Shown one piece after another: positions 1 through 7,764 of a stretch of DNA of 37,071 nucleotides (the stretch's first letter is position 1; each line of letters begins with the position of its first letter). The notes beneath the pieces are model-generated. The model did no database searches, was not told the DNA's origin, and saw only the letters and a list, made by a program, of their open reading frames with translations. Both the position numbers and the translations under genes were made by a program. The stretch comes from Domibacillus tundrae. GTDB taxonomy: Bacteria; Bacillota; Bacilli; Bacillales; Domibacillaceae. The stretch covers positions 1 through 37,071 of the forward strand of contig NZ_LAJA01000009.1 in assembly GCF_000970675.1 (NCBI RefSeq), read 5' to 3'.

Positions 1-108
1 ATTACGCAAGTAAGTAAGATCCCTTGAAGAAGACGAGGTAGATAGGTTCGGGGTGGACGTGCGGTGACGCATGGAGCTGACGAATACTAATCGATCGAGG
101 ACTTAATC
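1..108 (+). rRNA. 23S ribosomal RNA, 3' end (partial)
   Basis: The first roughly 108 bases match the conserved 3' end of Bacillus 23S rRNA, including the segment reading cgaatactaatcgatcgagg near 80-99. The 5' part lies outside the window. The exact 3' end is uncertain by a few bases. It is followed by an unusually long, structured spacer before the 5S gene. Confidence 0.95.
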
Positions 109-119
109 AAACGAAATGC

Positions 120-236
120 GCAAGTCGGCCGTTCAGGCCCGGCAGGCGTAAGACGGACCAGAAGGGTGGTGCTCTTTGCCACACAGCTGTGACGGCTTAT
201 GCCCGAGGGGCTGGCCGACTGGAGCTGGACAACACA
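120..236 (+). ncRNA. Structured RNA-like element, copy 1 (23S-5S spacer)
   Basis: Three nested helices can be drawn: P1 pairs 123-130 with 213-220 (8 bp), P2 pairs 145-152 with 196-203 (8 bp, one G-U), and P3 pairs 166-170 with 178-182. Directly after P1 comes a tail, ctggagctggacaacac (219-235). A second copy with the same order of helices, different helix sequences and nearly the same tail lies at 11590-11705. Compensating differences between the copies argue for a conserved RNA fold. I cannot assign it to a known family. It would be co-transcribed with 23S rRNA. It might alternatively be a small repeat or a processing signal. Confidence 0.5.
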
Positions 237-312
237 TGGCTGTGTATCCAACCGGTTTTTATGCCCATACAATGAACGCTTCTATCCAGTTTTGAAAGAA
301 CATAAAAAGTTC

Positions 313-340
313 TTGCAAAAACCACTTTTTATGCTATAAT
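313..340 (+). promoter_or_regulatory. Internal SigA-type promoter between 23S and 5S rRNA
   Basis: A -35 box TTGCAA (313-318) and a perfect -10 box TATAAT (335-340) are separated by 16 bp. TG at 332-333 gives an extended -10. The expected start, near 347, is about 14 nt before the 5S gene. This would allow 5S and the fifteen tRNAs to be transcribed independently of 16S-23S. The hexamers are seen directly; activity is inferred. Confidence 0.65.
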
Positions 341-360
341 AATGAATGTCGTAAAAAAAG

Positions 361-476
<116 letters not shown>

Positions 477-495
477 AGAATTTTATATCATTTAT

Positions 496-570
496 TCCGC
501 AGTAGCTCAGTGGTAGAGCAATCGGCTGTTAACCGATCGGTCGCAAGTTCGAGTCTTGCCTGCGGAGCCA
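496..570 (+). tRNA. tRNA-Asn (GUU)
   Basis: A complete cloverleaf of 75 nt with acceptor TCCGCAG/CTGCGGA, anticodon GTT and encoded CCA. It is the first of fifteen tRNA genes, in the order I recall for the B. subtilis trnD cluster. Confidence 0.95.
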
Positions 571-574
571 TTTT

Positions 575-666
575 GGAGAGCTGTCCGAGAGGTCGAAGGA
601 GCACGATTGGAAATCGTGTAGACGGTTTACGCTGTCTCAAGGGTTCGAATCCCTTGCTCTCCGCCA
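575..666 (+). tRNA. tRNA-Ser (GGA)
   Basis: A class II tRNA of 92 nt with a long variable arm, acceptor GGAGAGC/GCTCTCC, anticodon GGA and encoded CCA. It starts only 4 nt after tRNA-Asn. Confidence 0.95.
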
Positions 667-699
667 GTTACTCTAAAAAAACAAATACATATATATTTT

Positions 700-774
700 G
701 GCCCCTTGGTCAAGCGGTTAAGACACCGCCCTTTCACGGCGGTAACACGGGTTCGAATCCCGTAGGGGTCACCA
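700..774 (+). tRNA. tRNA-Glu (UUC)
   Basis: A 75-nt cloverleaf with anticodon TTC in the loop CTTTCAC and encoded CCA. It closely resembles Bacillus tRNA-Glu. Confidence 0.95.
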
Positions 775-781
775 ACATTCT

Positions 782-857
782 GGAGGATTAGCTCAGCTGG
801 GAGAGCATCTGCCTTACAAGCAGAGGGTCGGCGGTTCGATCCCGTCATCCTCCACCA
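782..857 (+). tRNA. tRNA-Val (UAC)
   Basis: A 76-nt cloverleaf with acceptor GGAGGAT/ATCCTCC, anticodon TAC and encoded CCA. Confidence 0.95.
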
Positions 858-867
858 TTATTATTAT

Positions 868-941
<74 letters not shown>

Positions 942-947
942 TTGTTT

Positions 948-1024
948 GGTCCGGTAGTTCAGTTGGTTAGAATGCCTGCCTGTCACGCAGGAGGTCGCGG
1001 GTTCGAGTCCCGTCCGGACCGCCA
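948..1024 (+). tRNA. tRNA-Asp (GUC)
   Basis: A 77-nt cloverleaf with acceptor GGTCCGG/CCGGACC, anticodon GTC and encoded CCA. Confidence 0.95.
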
Positions 1025-1048
1025 TTTTTCATACATAACATTTTAATT

Positions 1049-1124
1049 GGCTCAGTAGCTCAGTCGGTAGAGCAAAGGACTGAAAATCCTTGTGTCGGCG
1101 GTTCGATTCCGTCCTGAGCCACCA
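1049..1124 (+). tRNA. tRNA-Phe (GAA)
   Basis: A 76-nt cloverleaf with acceptor GGCTCAG/CTGAGCC, anticodon GAA and encoded CCA. Confidence 0.95.
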
Positions 1125-1128
1125 TGTT

Positions 1129-1204
<76 letters not shown>

Positions 1205-1229
1205 TTTTTTCGAAGTATAGTTAAGCTGT

Positions 1230-1313
1230 GGAGGGGTAGCGAAGTGGCTAAACGCGGCGGACTGTAAATCCGCTCCTTCGGGTTCGGCAGTTCGAATCTG
1301 CCCCCCTCCACCA
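1230..1313 (+). tRNA. tRNA-Tyr (GUA)
   Basis: A class II tRNA of 84 nt with a long variable arm, acceptor GGAGGGG/CCCCTCC, anticodon GTA and encoded CCA. Its wobble G34 is a target of the queuosine pathway, whose last enzyme QueG is encoded at 7765-8901. Confidence 0.95.
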
Positions 1314-1318
1314 TTTAT

Positions 1319-1392
1319 AGGGGCATAGTTTAAAGGTAGAACTGAGGTCTCCAAAACCTCCGGTGTGGGTTCGATTCCTACTGCCCCTGCCA
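1319..1392 (+). tRNA. tRNA-Trp (CCA)
   Basis: A 74-nt cloverleaf with acceptor AGGGGCA/TGCCCCT, anticodon CCA in the loop CTCCAAA, discriminator G and encoded 3' CCA. Confidence 0.95.
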
Positions 1393-1410
1393 ATCGAATA
1401 ATTTTATGAT

Positions 1411-1487
1411 GGCGGTCGTGGCGAAGGGGTTAACGCATCGGATTGTGACTCCGACATTCGGGGGTTCAATTCCCCTCGATCGCCCCA
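1411..1487 (+). tRNA. tRNA-His (GUG)
   Basis: A 77-nt gene with the extra 5' G of tRNA-His facing the C discriminator, anticodon GTG and encoded CCA. Confidence 0.94.
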
Positions 1488-1499
1488 TCTTTACAAAAT

Positions 1500-1574
1500 T
1501 GGGCTATAGCCAAGCGGTAAGGCAACGGACTTTGACTCCGTCACGCGAAGGTTCGAATCCTTCTAGCCCAGCCA
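1500..1574 (+). tRNA. tRNA-Gln (UUG)
   Basis: A 75-nt cloverleaf with acceptor TGGGCTA/TAGCCCA, anticodon TTG and encoded CCA. Confidence 0.95.
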
Positions 1575-1578
1575 TTTT

Positions 1579-1653
1579 GCGGAAGTAGTTCAGTGGTAGA
1601 ACATCACCTTGCCAAGGTGGGGGTCGCGGGTTCGAATCCCGTCTTCCGCTCCA
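1579..1653 (+). tRNA. tRNA-Gly (GCC)
   Basis: A 75-nt cloverleaf with acceptor GCGGAAG/CTTCCGC, anticodon GCC and encoded CCA. Confidence 0.95.
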
Positions 1654-1664
1654 TATTCAATTAA

Positions 1665-1738
1665 GGCGGCATAGCCAAGCGGTAAGGCCAAGGTCTGCAA
1701 AACCTTTACCACCGGTTCGATTCCGGTTGCCGCCTCCA
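1665..1738 (+). tRNA. tRNA-Cys (GCA)
   Basis: A 74-nt cloverleaf with acceptor GGCGGCA closing on TGCCGCC, anticodon GCA and encoded CCA. Confidence 0.95.
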
Positions 1739-1747
1739 TTATTTTTT

Positions 1748-1831
1748 GCCGGCGTGGCGGAATTGGCAGACGCGCTGGACTCAAAATCCAGTTCCTTCAC
1801 GGGAGTGCCGGTTCGACCCCGGCCGCCGGTA
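1748..1831 (+). tRNA. tRNA-Leu (CAA)
   Basis: A class II tRNA with a long variable arm, acceptor GCCGGCG/CGCCGGT (terminal G-U) and anticodon CAA in the loop CTCAAAA. CCA is not encoded directly after the A73 discriminator. It is the last tRNA of the cluster; as I recall, B. subtilis trnD has two Leu genes here, so one may be missing. Confidence 0.93.
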
Positions 1832-1850
1832 TCCAGTTTCTCAATAGAGG

Positions 1851-1885
1851 AAAACCCTTCAACATTTTGTTGAAGGGTTTTTTTA
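1851..1885 (+). terminator. Terminator of the rrn-tRNA transcript
   Basis: A perfect 11-bp stem (1853-1863 with 1869-1879), a short loop and a run of T form a canonical intrinsic terminator 20 nt after tRNA-Leu. Confidence 0.93.
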
Positions 1886-2020
1886 TTTTACTATTTGCTG
1901 GCCTCCTTACTGAAAATAATGAAAAATTATAGATAAATAGTATTGAATATAAAAGATATCGTTTAGCAAGTCTAATTTTTGGTAATAGCCTTATTAACCA
2001 TTATTATTGGAGGGATATTT

Positions 2021-2893
2021 ATGAAAACATCTACAATGGGTATTATAGTTGGATCTTCGACTTTAGCGTCTGCAGGTGCAGTAAAAGTATCAAAAGGGTA
2101 TCAACGTAGAAAATTAATGCTCGAAAGACAAAATCGAGAGTTTAGCGCAATGCAGGAAATGAAAAAAGGAATAAAAAATGGAGTGAAAACAGGAACTGAA
2201 AAAACAACGGACTTCATTAGAAGTGGAATTGAAACAGAAGAAGGGATAATAAAAAGCGGAATTAATAAAACAATCGAAGGGGTAAAAACCGGGATTGTAA
2301 CGCAGCAAAAAATGATGGAAAAGGAAAAAGAAATGCTGGATAAAATGAATTCGACCATTCAAGAAAAAGAAATGACAATGGGTGTAGTAGTCGGTTCCAC
2401 AGCGTTACTTACAACTGGAATTGTTTTAGCTTTGAATGCTTATCAACAAAAGCAGGAAACGGGCAATAACCAGCAAACAGCTTCTACAACGATGCAAAAA
2501 GTAGAAAGCGGAATTAAAGCTGGAACTCATAAAGTAGTGGAAGGCATTAAAAGCGGAATTGGCTCTAAGCTGAAAGTGACGGGTGAGAAAAAACAAGAAT
2601 CAAATGATTCAAATGAGATGATCGTGAGCAAAACGGTGGGAAATAAGGAATTTATTGCTGATGAATCAACAGAATTAAAAAAGGATAATATTGAAAGTGT
2701 TGATGCTAAAAGAGAAGAAGCATATAAAGGGCTAACTGCATTAGATGCTCAGTATAGAGATGACTGGCAGGCAAATGGCTTTCCTCAAACAAGAGTAGAA
2801 TTAGAGGAATTAGAGGCTGGGGAGCAAAAAGAGAAAACAAATATTCCAGTTTCACAAATGAAAGAAAAATTGGAAAGAAATAATGCCGAATAA
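2021..2893 (+). CDS. Hypothetical protein with duplicated glycine-rich membrane segment and GI repeats
   Basis: I do not recognise this 290-residue protein. The ATG at 2021 is chosen because TGGAGGG lies 6 nt upstream; an in-frame TTG at 1979 has no such site. Two halves look alike: residues 6-30 begin MGIIVGSSTL and residues 120-144 begin MGVVVGSTAL, each a glycine/small-residue hydrophobic stretch followed by a basic helix. After each comes a run of GI/GV repeats (around 50-92, e.g. KSGINKTIEGVKTGI, and 162-180, ESGIKAGTHKVVEGIKSGI). Residues 95-118 and the C-terminal 260-290 look like charged coiled coil. The layout resembles YtxH-type or other glycine-zipper membrane-associated proteins, but that is only a shape comparison. 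The gene is AT-rich and sits alone between the tRNA cluster and a convergent RsbR-type gene. Confidence 0.75.
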   Translation: MKTSTMGIIVGSSTLASAGAVKVSKGYQRRKLMLERQNREFSAMQEMKKGIKNGVKTGTEKTTDFIRSGIETEEGIIKSGINKTIEGVKTGIVTQQKMMEKEKEMLDKMNSTIQEKEMTMGVVVGSTALLTTGIVLALNAYQQKQETGNNQQTASTTMQKVESGIKAGTHKVVEGIKSGIGSKLKVTGEKKQESNDSNEMIVSKTVGNKEFIADESTELKKDNIESVDAKREEAYKGLTALDAQYRDDWQANGFPQTRVELEELEAGEQKEKTNIPVSQMKEKLERNNAE

Positions 2894-2905
2894 AAGTAGT
2901 TATAC

Positions 2906-2944
2906 AAAACAAAAAGCTCACTTATTAGGTGAGCTTTTTGTTTT
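2906..2944. terminator. Bidirectional terminator between convergent genes
   Basis: A perfect 16-bp inverted repeat (2906-2921 with 2929-2944) has A-rich and T-rich flanks, so it can terminate both the unknown gene on the plus strand and the RsbR-type gene on the minus strand. It reaches into the minus-strand stop codon. Confidence 0.85.
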
Positions 2945-3788
2945 AACAAATTTTTATGTGCTTAAAGCCTAGTTCTTTTAACGCTTGCTTCAGGCTTGCG
3001 TGTGTTTTGATCTTGTTGAAGTTTAAACCCAGGCTGACAATGGTCTGTGCAATTTCAGGCCGTATTCCGGTCAGAATGGTCTGTATGCCGATTAGTTTTA
3101 AAGCCTTTACGATTTGGAAAATTTGATCGGCGACCATCGTATCAATAATAAGAACACCTGAAATATCTAAGATAAAATGAGAAATCTTTAGTCGGGCACC
3201 TTCTGTTAATGCTGTTTCCATAATTAACTGCGCCCGGTATGTATCTATTGCTCCTACAAGAGGGATGACAGCTATTCCTGTTGTTATTGGAACAACGGGA
3301 ACGGATAACTCCTCAAGTGCCGTATAGGCAATAGCCATTAATCTCTTACTGTTATCTTCGTAGGCCTCACCAAAAATACGGCTCACTTTATCAAATAAAG
3401 GATCGATTATTTTTGATACGTCCAGCATGGTTCTAGCAGCAAATTTTCTTTGCTCCAGCTCTTCGGTAAAAACATTCCAAATAACGGTGCGATAATTAGA
3501 GATCGCTATTAAAGAATCGCTTAATGAAATGTTGTAATAGATCGCTTTGTTGGCAACCTTTTCACCCCAGGCATTCACTTTCTCAACGGTTTCTTCAAAA
3601 TTCATGTACAATGCTTCTCCAAAGTAACGGAGTAGTTCAGCCCTGTATTCCGTAAACTCAAGTGCTGGAAAACCGGAGCTTTCGAGTCGTTGCTTATAGT
3701 CATTGTCTTGAATATCATCGACTGCTTTAGCAAGTGCAAGATCATTTTGAATAATTTTTTTTCCTATATAACGAAGTTCATCTCTCAT
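2943..3788 (-). CDS. RsbR-family STAS-domain protein
   Basis: A 281-residue protein with an N-terminal RsbR-type sensory domain (about residues 1-140, all-helical, globin-like in known members) and a C-terminal STAS domain (about 162-275) containing ILDISGVLIIDT and GIRPEIAQTIVSLG. T183 and T217 sit where RsbRA carries its two phospho-threonines, with the same 34-residue spacing (T171/T205), so regulation by an RsbT-like kinase is plausible. RsbR proteins form stressosomes with RsbS and RsbT and control sigma-B; no rsbS or rsbT is nearby, so this would be an orphan paralogue like B. subtilis RsbRB-RD. The ATG has a GAGGGAG site 15-21 nt upstream, with that site in the loop of a 10-bp hairpin. 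Confidence 0.87.
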   Translation of the reverse strand: MRDELRYIGKKIIQNDLALAKAVDDIQDNDYKQRLESSGFPALEFTEYRAELLRYFGEALYMNFEETVEKVNAWGEKVANKAIYYNISLSDSLIAISNYRTVIWNVFTEELEQRKFAARTMLDVSKIIDPLFDKVSRIFGEAYEDNSKRLMAIAYTALEELSVPVVPITTGIAVIPLVGAIDTYRAQLIMETALTEGARLKISHFILDISGVLIIDTMVADQIFQIVKALKLIGIQTILTGIRPEIAQTIVSLGLNFNKIKTHASLKQALKELGFKHIKIC

Positions 3789-3790
3789 TC

Positions 3791-3830
3791 ACTATGTCTA
3801 CTCCCTCATGAAAATTCCTTTAGACATAGT
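3791..3830 (-). promoter_or_regulatory. Leader hairpin displaying the RsbR ribosome binding site
   Basis: ACTATGTCTA (3791-3800) and TAGACATAGT (3821-3830) are perfect inverted repeats around a 20-nt loop that carries the GAGGGAG ribosome binding site of the minus-strand RsbR-type gene. In RNA this puts the site in a loop, just 5' of the start codon. Alternatively it is a DNA operator with two 10-bp half sites. Confidence 0.5.
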
Positions 3831-3862
3831 ATATAATTCTTTATTGTAAAAAAGAATTATAT
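3831..3862. repeat. AT-rich 11-bp inverted repeat between divergent genes
   Basis: ATATAATTCTT (3831-3841) and AAGAATTATAT (3852-3862) are perfect inverted repeats with a 10-nt spacer. They lie between the RsbR-type gene and the DUF2188 remnant, where an operator or promoter-overlapping repressor site could be. No T-run follows, so a terminator is less likely. Confidence 0.4.
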
Positions 3863-3885
3863 TTTTACGGGAAGGAGTGTTTCCT

Positions 3886-4003
3886 TTGGCAGATCAGTAT
3901 GTTTCTAAACATAAGGATAGGAGCTGGCAATTAAAAGGAGCGGGTCTTTCATGGGCGTGACGGAAAAGCCAGGACTAAAGAAAGCTATGGAAATGAACCA
4001 TAG
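3886..4003 (+). pseudogene. DUF2188 protein remnant with internal deletion
   Basis: A ribosome binding site (GGAAGGAG, 3870-3877) precedes a TTG start at 3886 and an opening that reads YVSKHKDRSWQLKGAG, typical of the start of DUF2188 proteins. The frame ends at TGA 3958-3960. In another frame the sequence from 3950 reads HGRDGKARTKESYGNEP and stops at 4003, which is the typical end of the same family. The middle, roughly 30 codons with the usual QKEAIE helix, is missing, and the two parts are out of frame. This looks like a gene broken by an internal deletion. A 48-codon frame from 3951 to 4097 also exists but looks spurious. Confidence 0.7.
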
Positions 4004-4127
4004 CCGCCAAAAGGATAATGAGGATATACAAAAACAGTGCGTGATAACCATTCATCATACTGTTTTTTGTGGACTTTTAATTCTCGTGATACCATAAAAG
4101 AAATACGCTTAAAAAGGAGTTTATTTT

Positions 4128-4844
4128 ATGAAAGCAGCTTTTATCTCTGATATTCATGGTAATGCAGTTGCTCTTGAAGCAGTATTAAAAGATATTAAAG
4201 CAAAACAGGTTGATAAAATTTATGTGCTTGGAGATCTTTGCTACCGTGGTCCGGAGCCGAAACGATCATTGGAGCTTATACAGGCATTGAAGACAGATGT
4301 TATTAAAGGAAATGCGGATGAGTGGGTAGTACGGGGGGTGAAAAAGGGAGAAGTAGCGGATCAGGCACTTGAAATGATGAATAAAGAGCGGAAATGGACT
4401 GTTTCACAATTAAATGAGGATGATCTTGATTATTTGGCCGGATTGCCCACTGATCTTCGTTTTAATGCATCTGACTTGGCAATAAACGTTTTTCATGCAA
4501 CACCAGATAGTTTATTTGAGGCGGTTCTTCCAAGTGAGGCGGATGAAGTCATTAAAACAAAATTAATGTCATCAACTGATTCTGACATCTATGTGTATGC
4601 ACACATACATAAACCATATATCCGCTATATAAACGGCAAGGTGATTATTAATATCGGCAGTGTGGGCCTTCCATTTGACGGAGTGAAAAAATCGTCTTAT
4701 GCAATTGTTGACATTGAAGGAAATCGTGTCAGCACATCGATTGAACGTGTTCAATTTGATTCTGAAGAAGTGGTAAAGCAGTATGAGCAGTTGAATTACC
4801 CGAATCAACAGATGGTTAATGTAATTCGCAACGCAAGTATATAA
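4128..4844 (+). CDS. Calcineurin-like metallophosphoesterase
   Basis: A 238-residue protein with the metallophosphoesterase signature motifs in order: SDIHGN (D8, H10), LGDLCYRGP (GD motif near 35), GNAD near 70 (in place of GNHE), a histidine in FHATP, and AHIHKP toward the C-terminus. These residues bind two metal ions and would hydrolyse a phosphomono- or diester; the substrate cannot be told from sequence. The family resemblance is to PrpE/ApaH-like and YfcE-like phosphoesterases. The ATG is preceded by AAAAAGGAG at good spacing. It is a single-gene unit closed by a strong terminator. Confidence 0.87.
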   Translation: MKAAFISDIHGNAVALEAVLKDIKAKQVDKIYVLGDLCYRGPEPKRSLELIQALKTDVIKGNADEWVVRGVKKGEVADQALEMMNKERKWTVSQLNEDDLDYLAGLPTDLRFNASDLAINVFHATPDSLFEAVLPSEADEVIKTKLMSSTDSDIYVYAHIHKPYIRYINGKVIINIGSVGLPFDGVKKSSYAIVDIEGNRVSTSIERVQFDSEEVVKQYEQLNYPNQQMVNVIRNASI

Positions 4845-4847
4845 AAC

Positions 4848-4877
4848 AAACAGTCCTCTTCTTGGAAGAGGACTGTT
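4848..4877 (+). terminator. Terminator after the metallophosphoesterase gene
   Basis: A perfect 13-bp stem (AAACAGTCCTCTT with AAGAGGACTGTTT) with a 4-nt loop starts 4 nt after the stop codon. The T-run is short. Confidence 0.8.
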
Positions 4878-5022
4878 TCACAGTGGGAAGACCGGAATAT
4901 CTCCTAAAAGAGGTCATTTGCTTTTGCGGCAGTTGGTAATGATGAATAGGTCACAAGGTGAAAGGGAAAAGGTTATTGGTTTGCTTTTCTATTCAAATTG
5001 TGTTTGGTCTTCTTCCACTGCG

Positions 5023-5051
5023 CCTTGAAAAAGAGTCTCACTTTTTCAAGG
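5023..5051. repeat. 11-bp perfect inverted repeat at the 3' end of the DIP1984-like gene
   Basis: CCTTGAAAAAG (5023-5033) and CTTTTTCAAGG (5041-5051) enclose 7 nt directly downstream of the minus-strand stop codon. It may protect or terminate that transcript, but no clear U-run follows on the minus strand. The rest of 4878-5022 shows no convincing gene. Confidence 0.45.
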
Positions 5052-5567
5052 TTAAAAATATTTTTCGTCGTCAAATTGAATTTCAATCGAATAGTTTTTT
5101 GCATTAATTGAATTTGATAATTTATGTGCTTCTTTTTCAAGCTGGATGGCTTTTTGGCGATAGTCTTCTGGCTCGAAAAGGGCAATCCGGTAAACCGTCG
5201 TATTATCGGAAAATCCGTATTGAATTTCCTGTTTTTCGGAAGCACCAAATTCTTTGTATAAGCGGGCTCGGGCACGAAGCTGAATAGCCCATTCGATCGC
5301 TTCTACAAGAGGAACGGTTTCACCTTTAAACACGATTTCATGGTCAATATTTGCCCGGTACATCAGTTTATCGAGAAGGCGTGCATCTTTTCTTACGTCC
5401 TCCAGCTCCATATCGACAGCAGATAATGTGCGCAATCCGGATTTTACTGGTTCGCCTTTCTCCGCAGTGATGAAAGCAACACGGCGAATTTCTTCTTCCA
5501 ATTCATGAATCTTCTTTGTCAAAATGCTTTTTAGTTTTACTGCTTCAGCGAGTGTAATACGCCCCAT
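5052..5567 (-). CDS. DIP1984-family-like protein of unknown function
   Basis: A 171-residue, mostly helical and charged protein. The start is the ATG at 5567, because GGAGGT (5576-5581) is 8 nt away; an in-frame TTG at 5573 lies too close to it. The N-terminal 105 residues follow the pattern I recall for DIP1984/septicolysin-like proteins: LAEAVKLKSILTKKIHELEE, then an LLDKLMYRANI helix, then GETVPLVEAIEWAIQLRARA. No catalytic motif is visible. The last 60 residues are charged. It has no co-directional partner. The family assignment is tentative. Confidence 0.65.
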   Translation of the reverse strand: MGRITLAEAVKLKSILTKKIHELEEEIRRVAFITAEKGEPVKSGLRTLSAVDMELEDVRKDARLLDKLMYRANIDHEIVFKGETVPLVEAIEWAIQLRARARLYKEFGASEKQEIQYGFSDNTTVYRIALFEPEDYRQKAIQLEKEAHKLSNSINAKNYSIEIQFDDEKYF

Positions 5568-5682
5568 TTTCAATACCTCCGCTCAAAAATAAGATAGAAA
5601 AAGCCTATCACTCTTCAGAAAAAGAATCAATTTTTTATATTTCAAGAAAAAAATAACTTTACATAATGTTCTTTCTTATGTT

Positions 5683-5696
5683 ACTGTTTAAACAGT
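5683..5696. repeat. Perfect 14-bp palindrome before the TPP riboswitch
   Basis: ACTGTTTAAACAGT is a perfect palindrome 12 nt upstream of the riboswitch, in the expected thiC promoter region. It could bind a dimeric regulator, but chance is not excluded. The rest of 5574-5707 is AT-rich and without a gene. Confidence 0.35.
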
Positions 5697-5707
5697 TTCA
5701 TAGTATC

Positions 5708-5814
5708 TGCTGGGGGTGTCCGTTAGCCGGACTGAGAGAAGAGCGCGCACAAAGGCTCTTTAACCCTTCGAACCTGATCTGGCCAGTACCAGCGTAGGGA
5801 AGTAGGGACACAGC
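5708..5814 (+). promoter_or_regulatory. TPP riboswitch (THI element)
   Basis: The thi-box hallmarks are present: ggggtgtccg, actgagag, aacccttcgaacctgatctgg and ccagcgtagggaagt, closed by a P1 helix (gtgtcc near 5716 with ggacac near 5806). Binding of thiamine pyrophosphate should favour the terminator at 5841-5880 and lower thiC expression. Confidence 0.96.
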
Positions 5815-5840
5815 TTTTAAGCTGTTGATTACACTATTTC

Positions 5841-5880
5841 ACGGGTTCTTTTATTTATTAAAAGAACCCGTTTTTATTTT
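5841..5880 (+). terminator. Riboswitch-controlled terminator upstream of thiC
   Basis: ACGGGTTCTTTT (5841-5852) pairs perfectly with AAAAGAACCCGT (5860-5871) and is followed by a T-rich run. It sits between the TPP aptamer and the thiC start, the usual expression platform. Confidence 0.93.
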
Positions 5881-5920
5881 TTTCCAGTGTATGGTCTCCA
5901 GATCGGTTCAGCAGGCATAA

Positions 5921-7666
<1,746 letters not shown>

Positions 7667-7709
7667 TCGACTCGACTTTATCCGTTTTATATGAAATAAT
7701 AAGGAAAAC

Positions 7710-7744
7710 AAACAGGCAGACGGGATTCCCGTTTGCCTGTTTTC
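7710..7744 (+). terminator. Terminator after thiC
   Basis: A 15-bp stem (7710-7724 with 7728-7742, one G-T pair) and a short T-run lie 43 nt after the thiC stop codon. Confidence 0.9.
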
Positions 7745-7764
7745 TATGGAGTGGAGGAGAAGGC

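Noticed and set aside
87-272. A 61-codon minus-strand frame in the 23S-5S spacer
   Set aside because: It overlaps the 23S 3' end and the structured element; no ribosome binding site.
3951-4097. A 48-codon plus-strand frame with a fair ribosome binding site
   Set aside because: It overlaps the DUF2188 remnant in another frame, and its sequence looks non-natural; better explained as part of the decayed gene.
4932-5030. A short plus-strand frame of about 30 codons
   Set aside because: Weak start signal and no recognisable content.
4973-5275. A 100-codon minus-strand frame overlapping the DIP1984-like gene
   Set aside because: Basic, low-quality sequence in the shadow of a better gene; no ribosome binding site.
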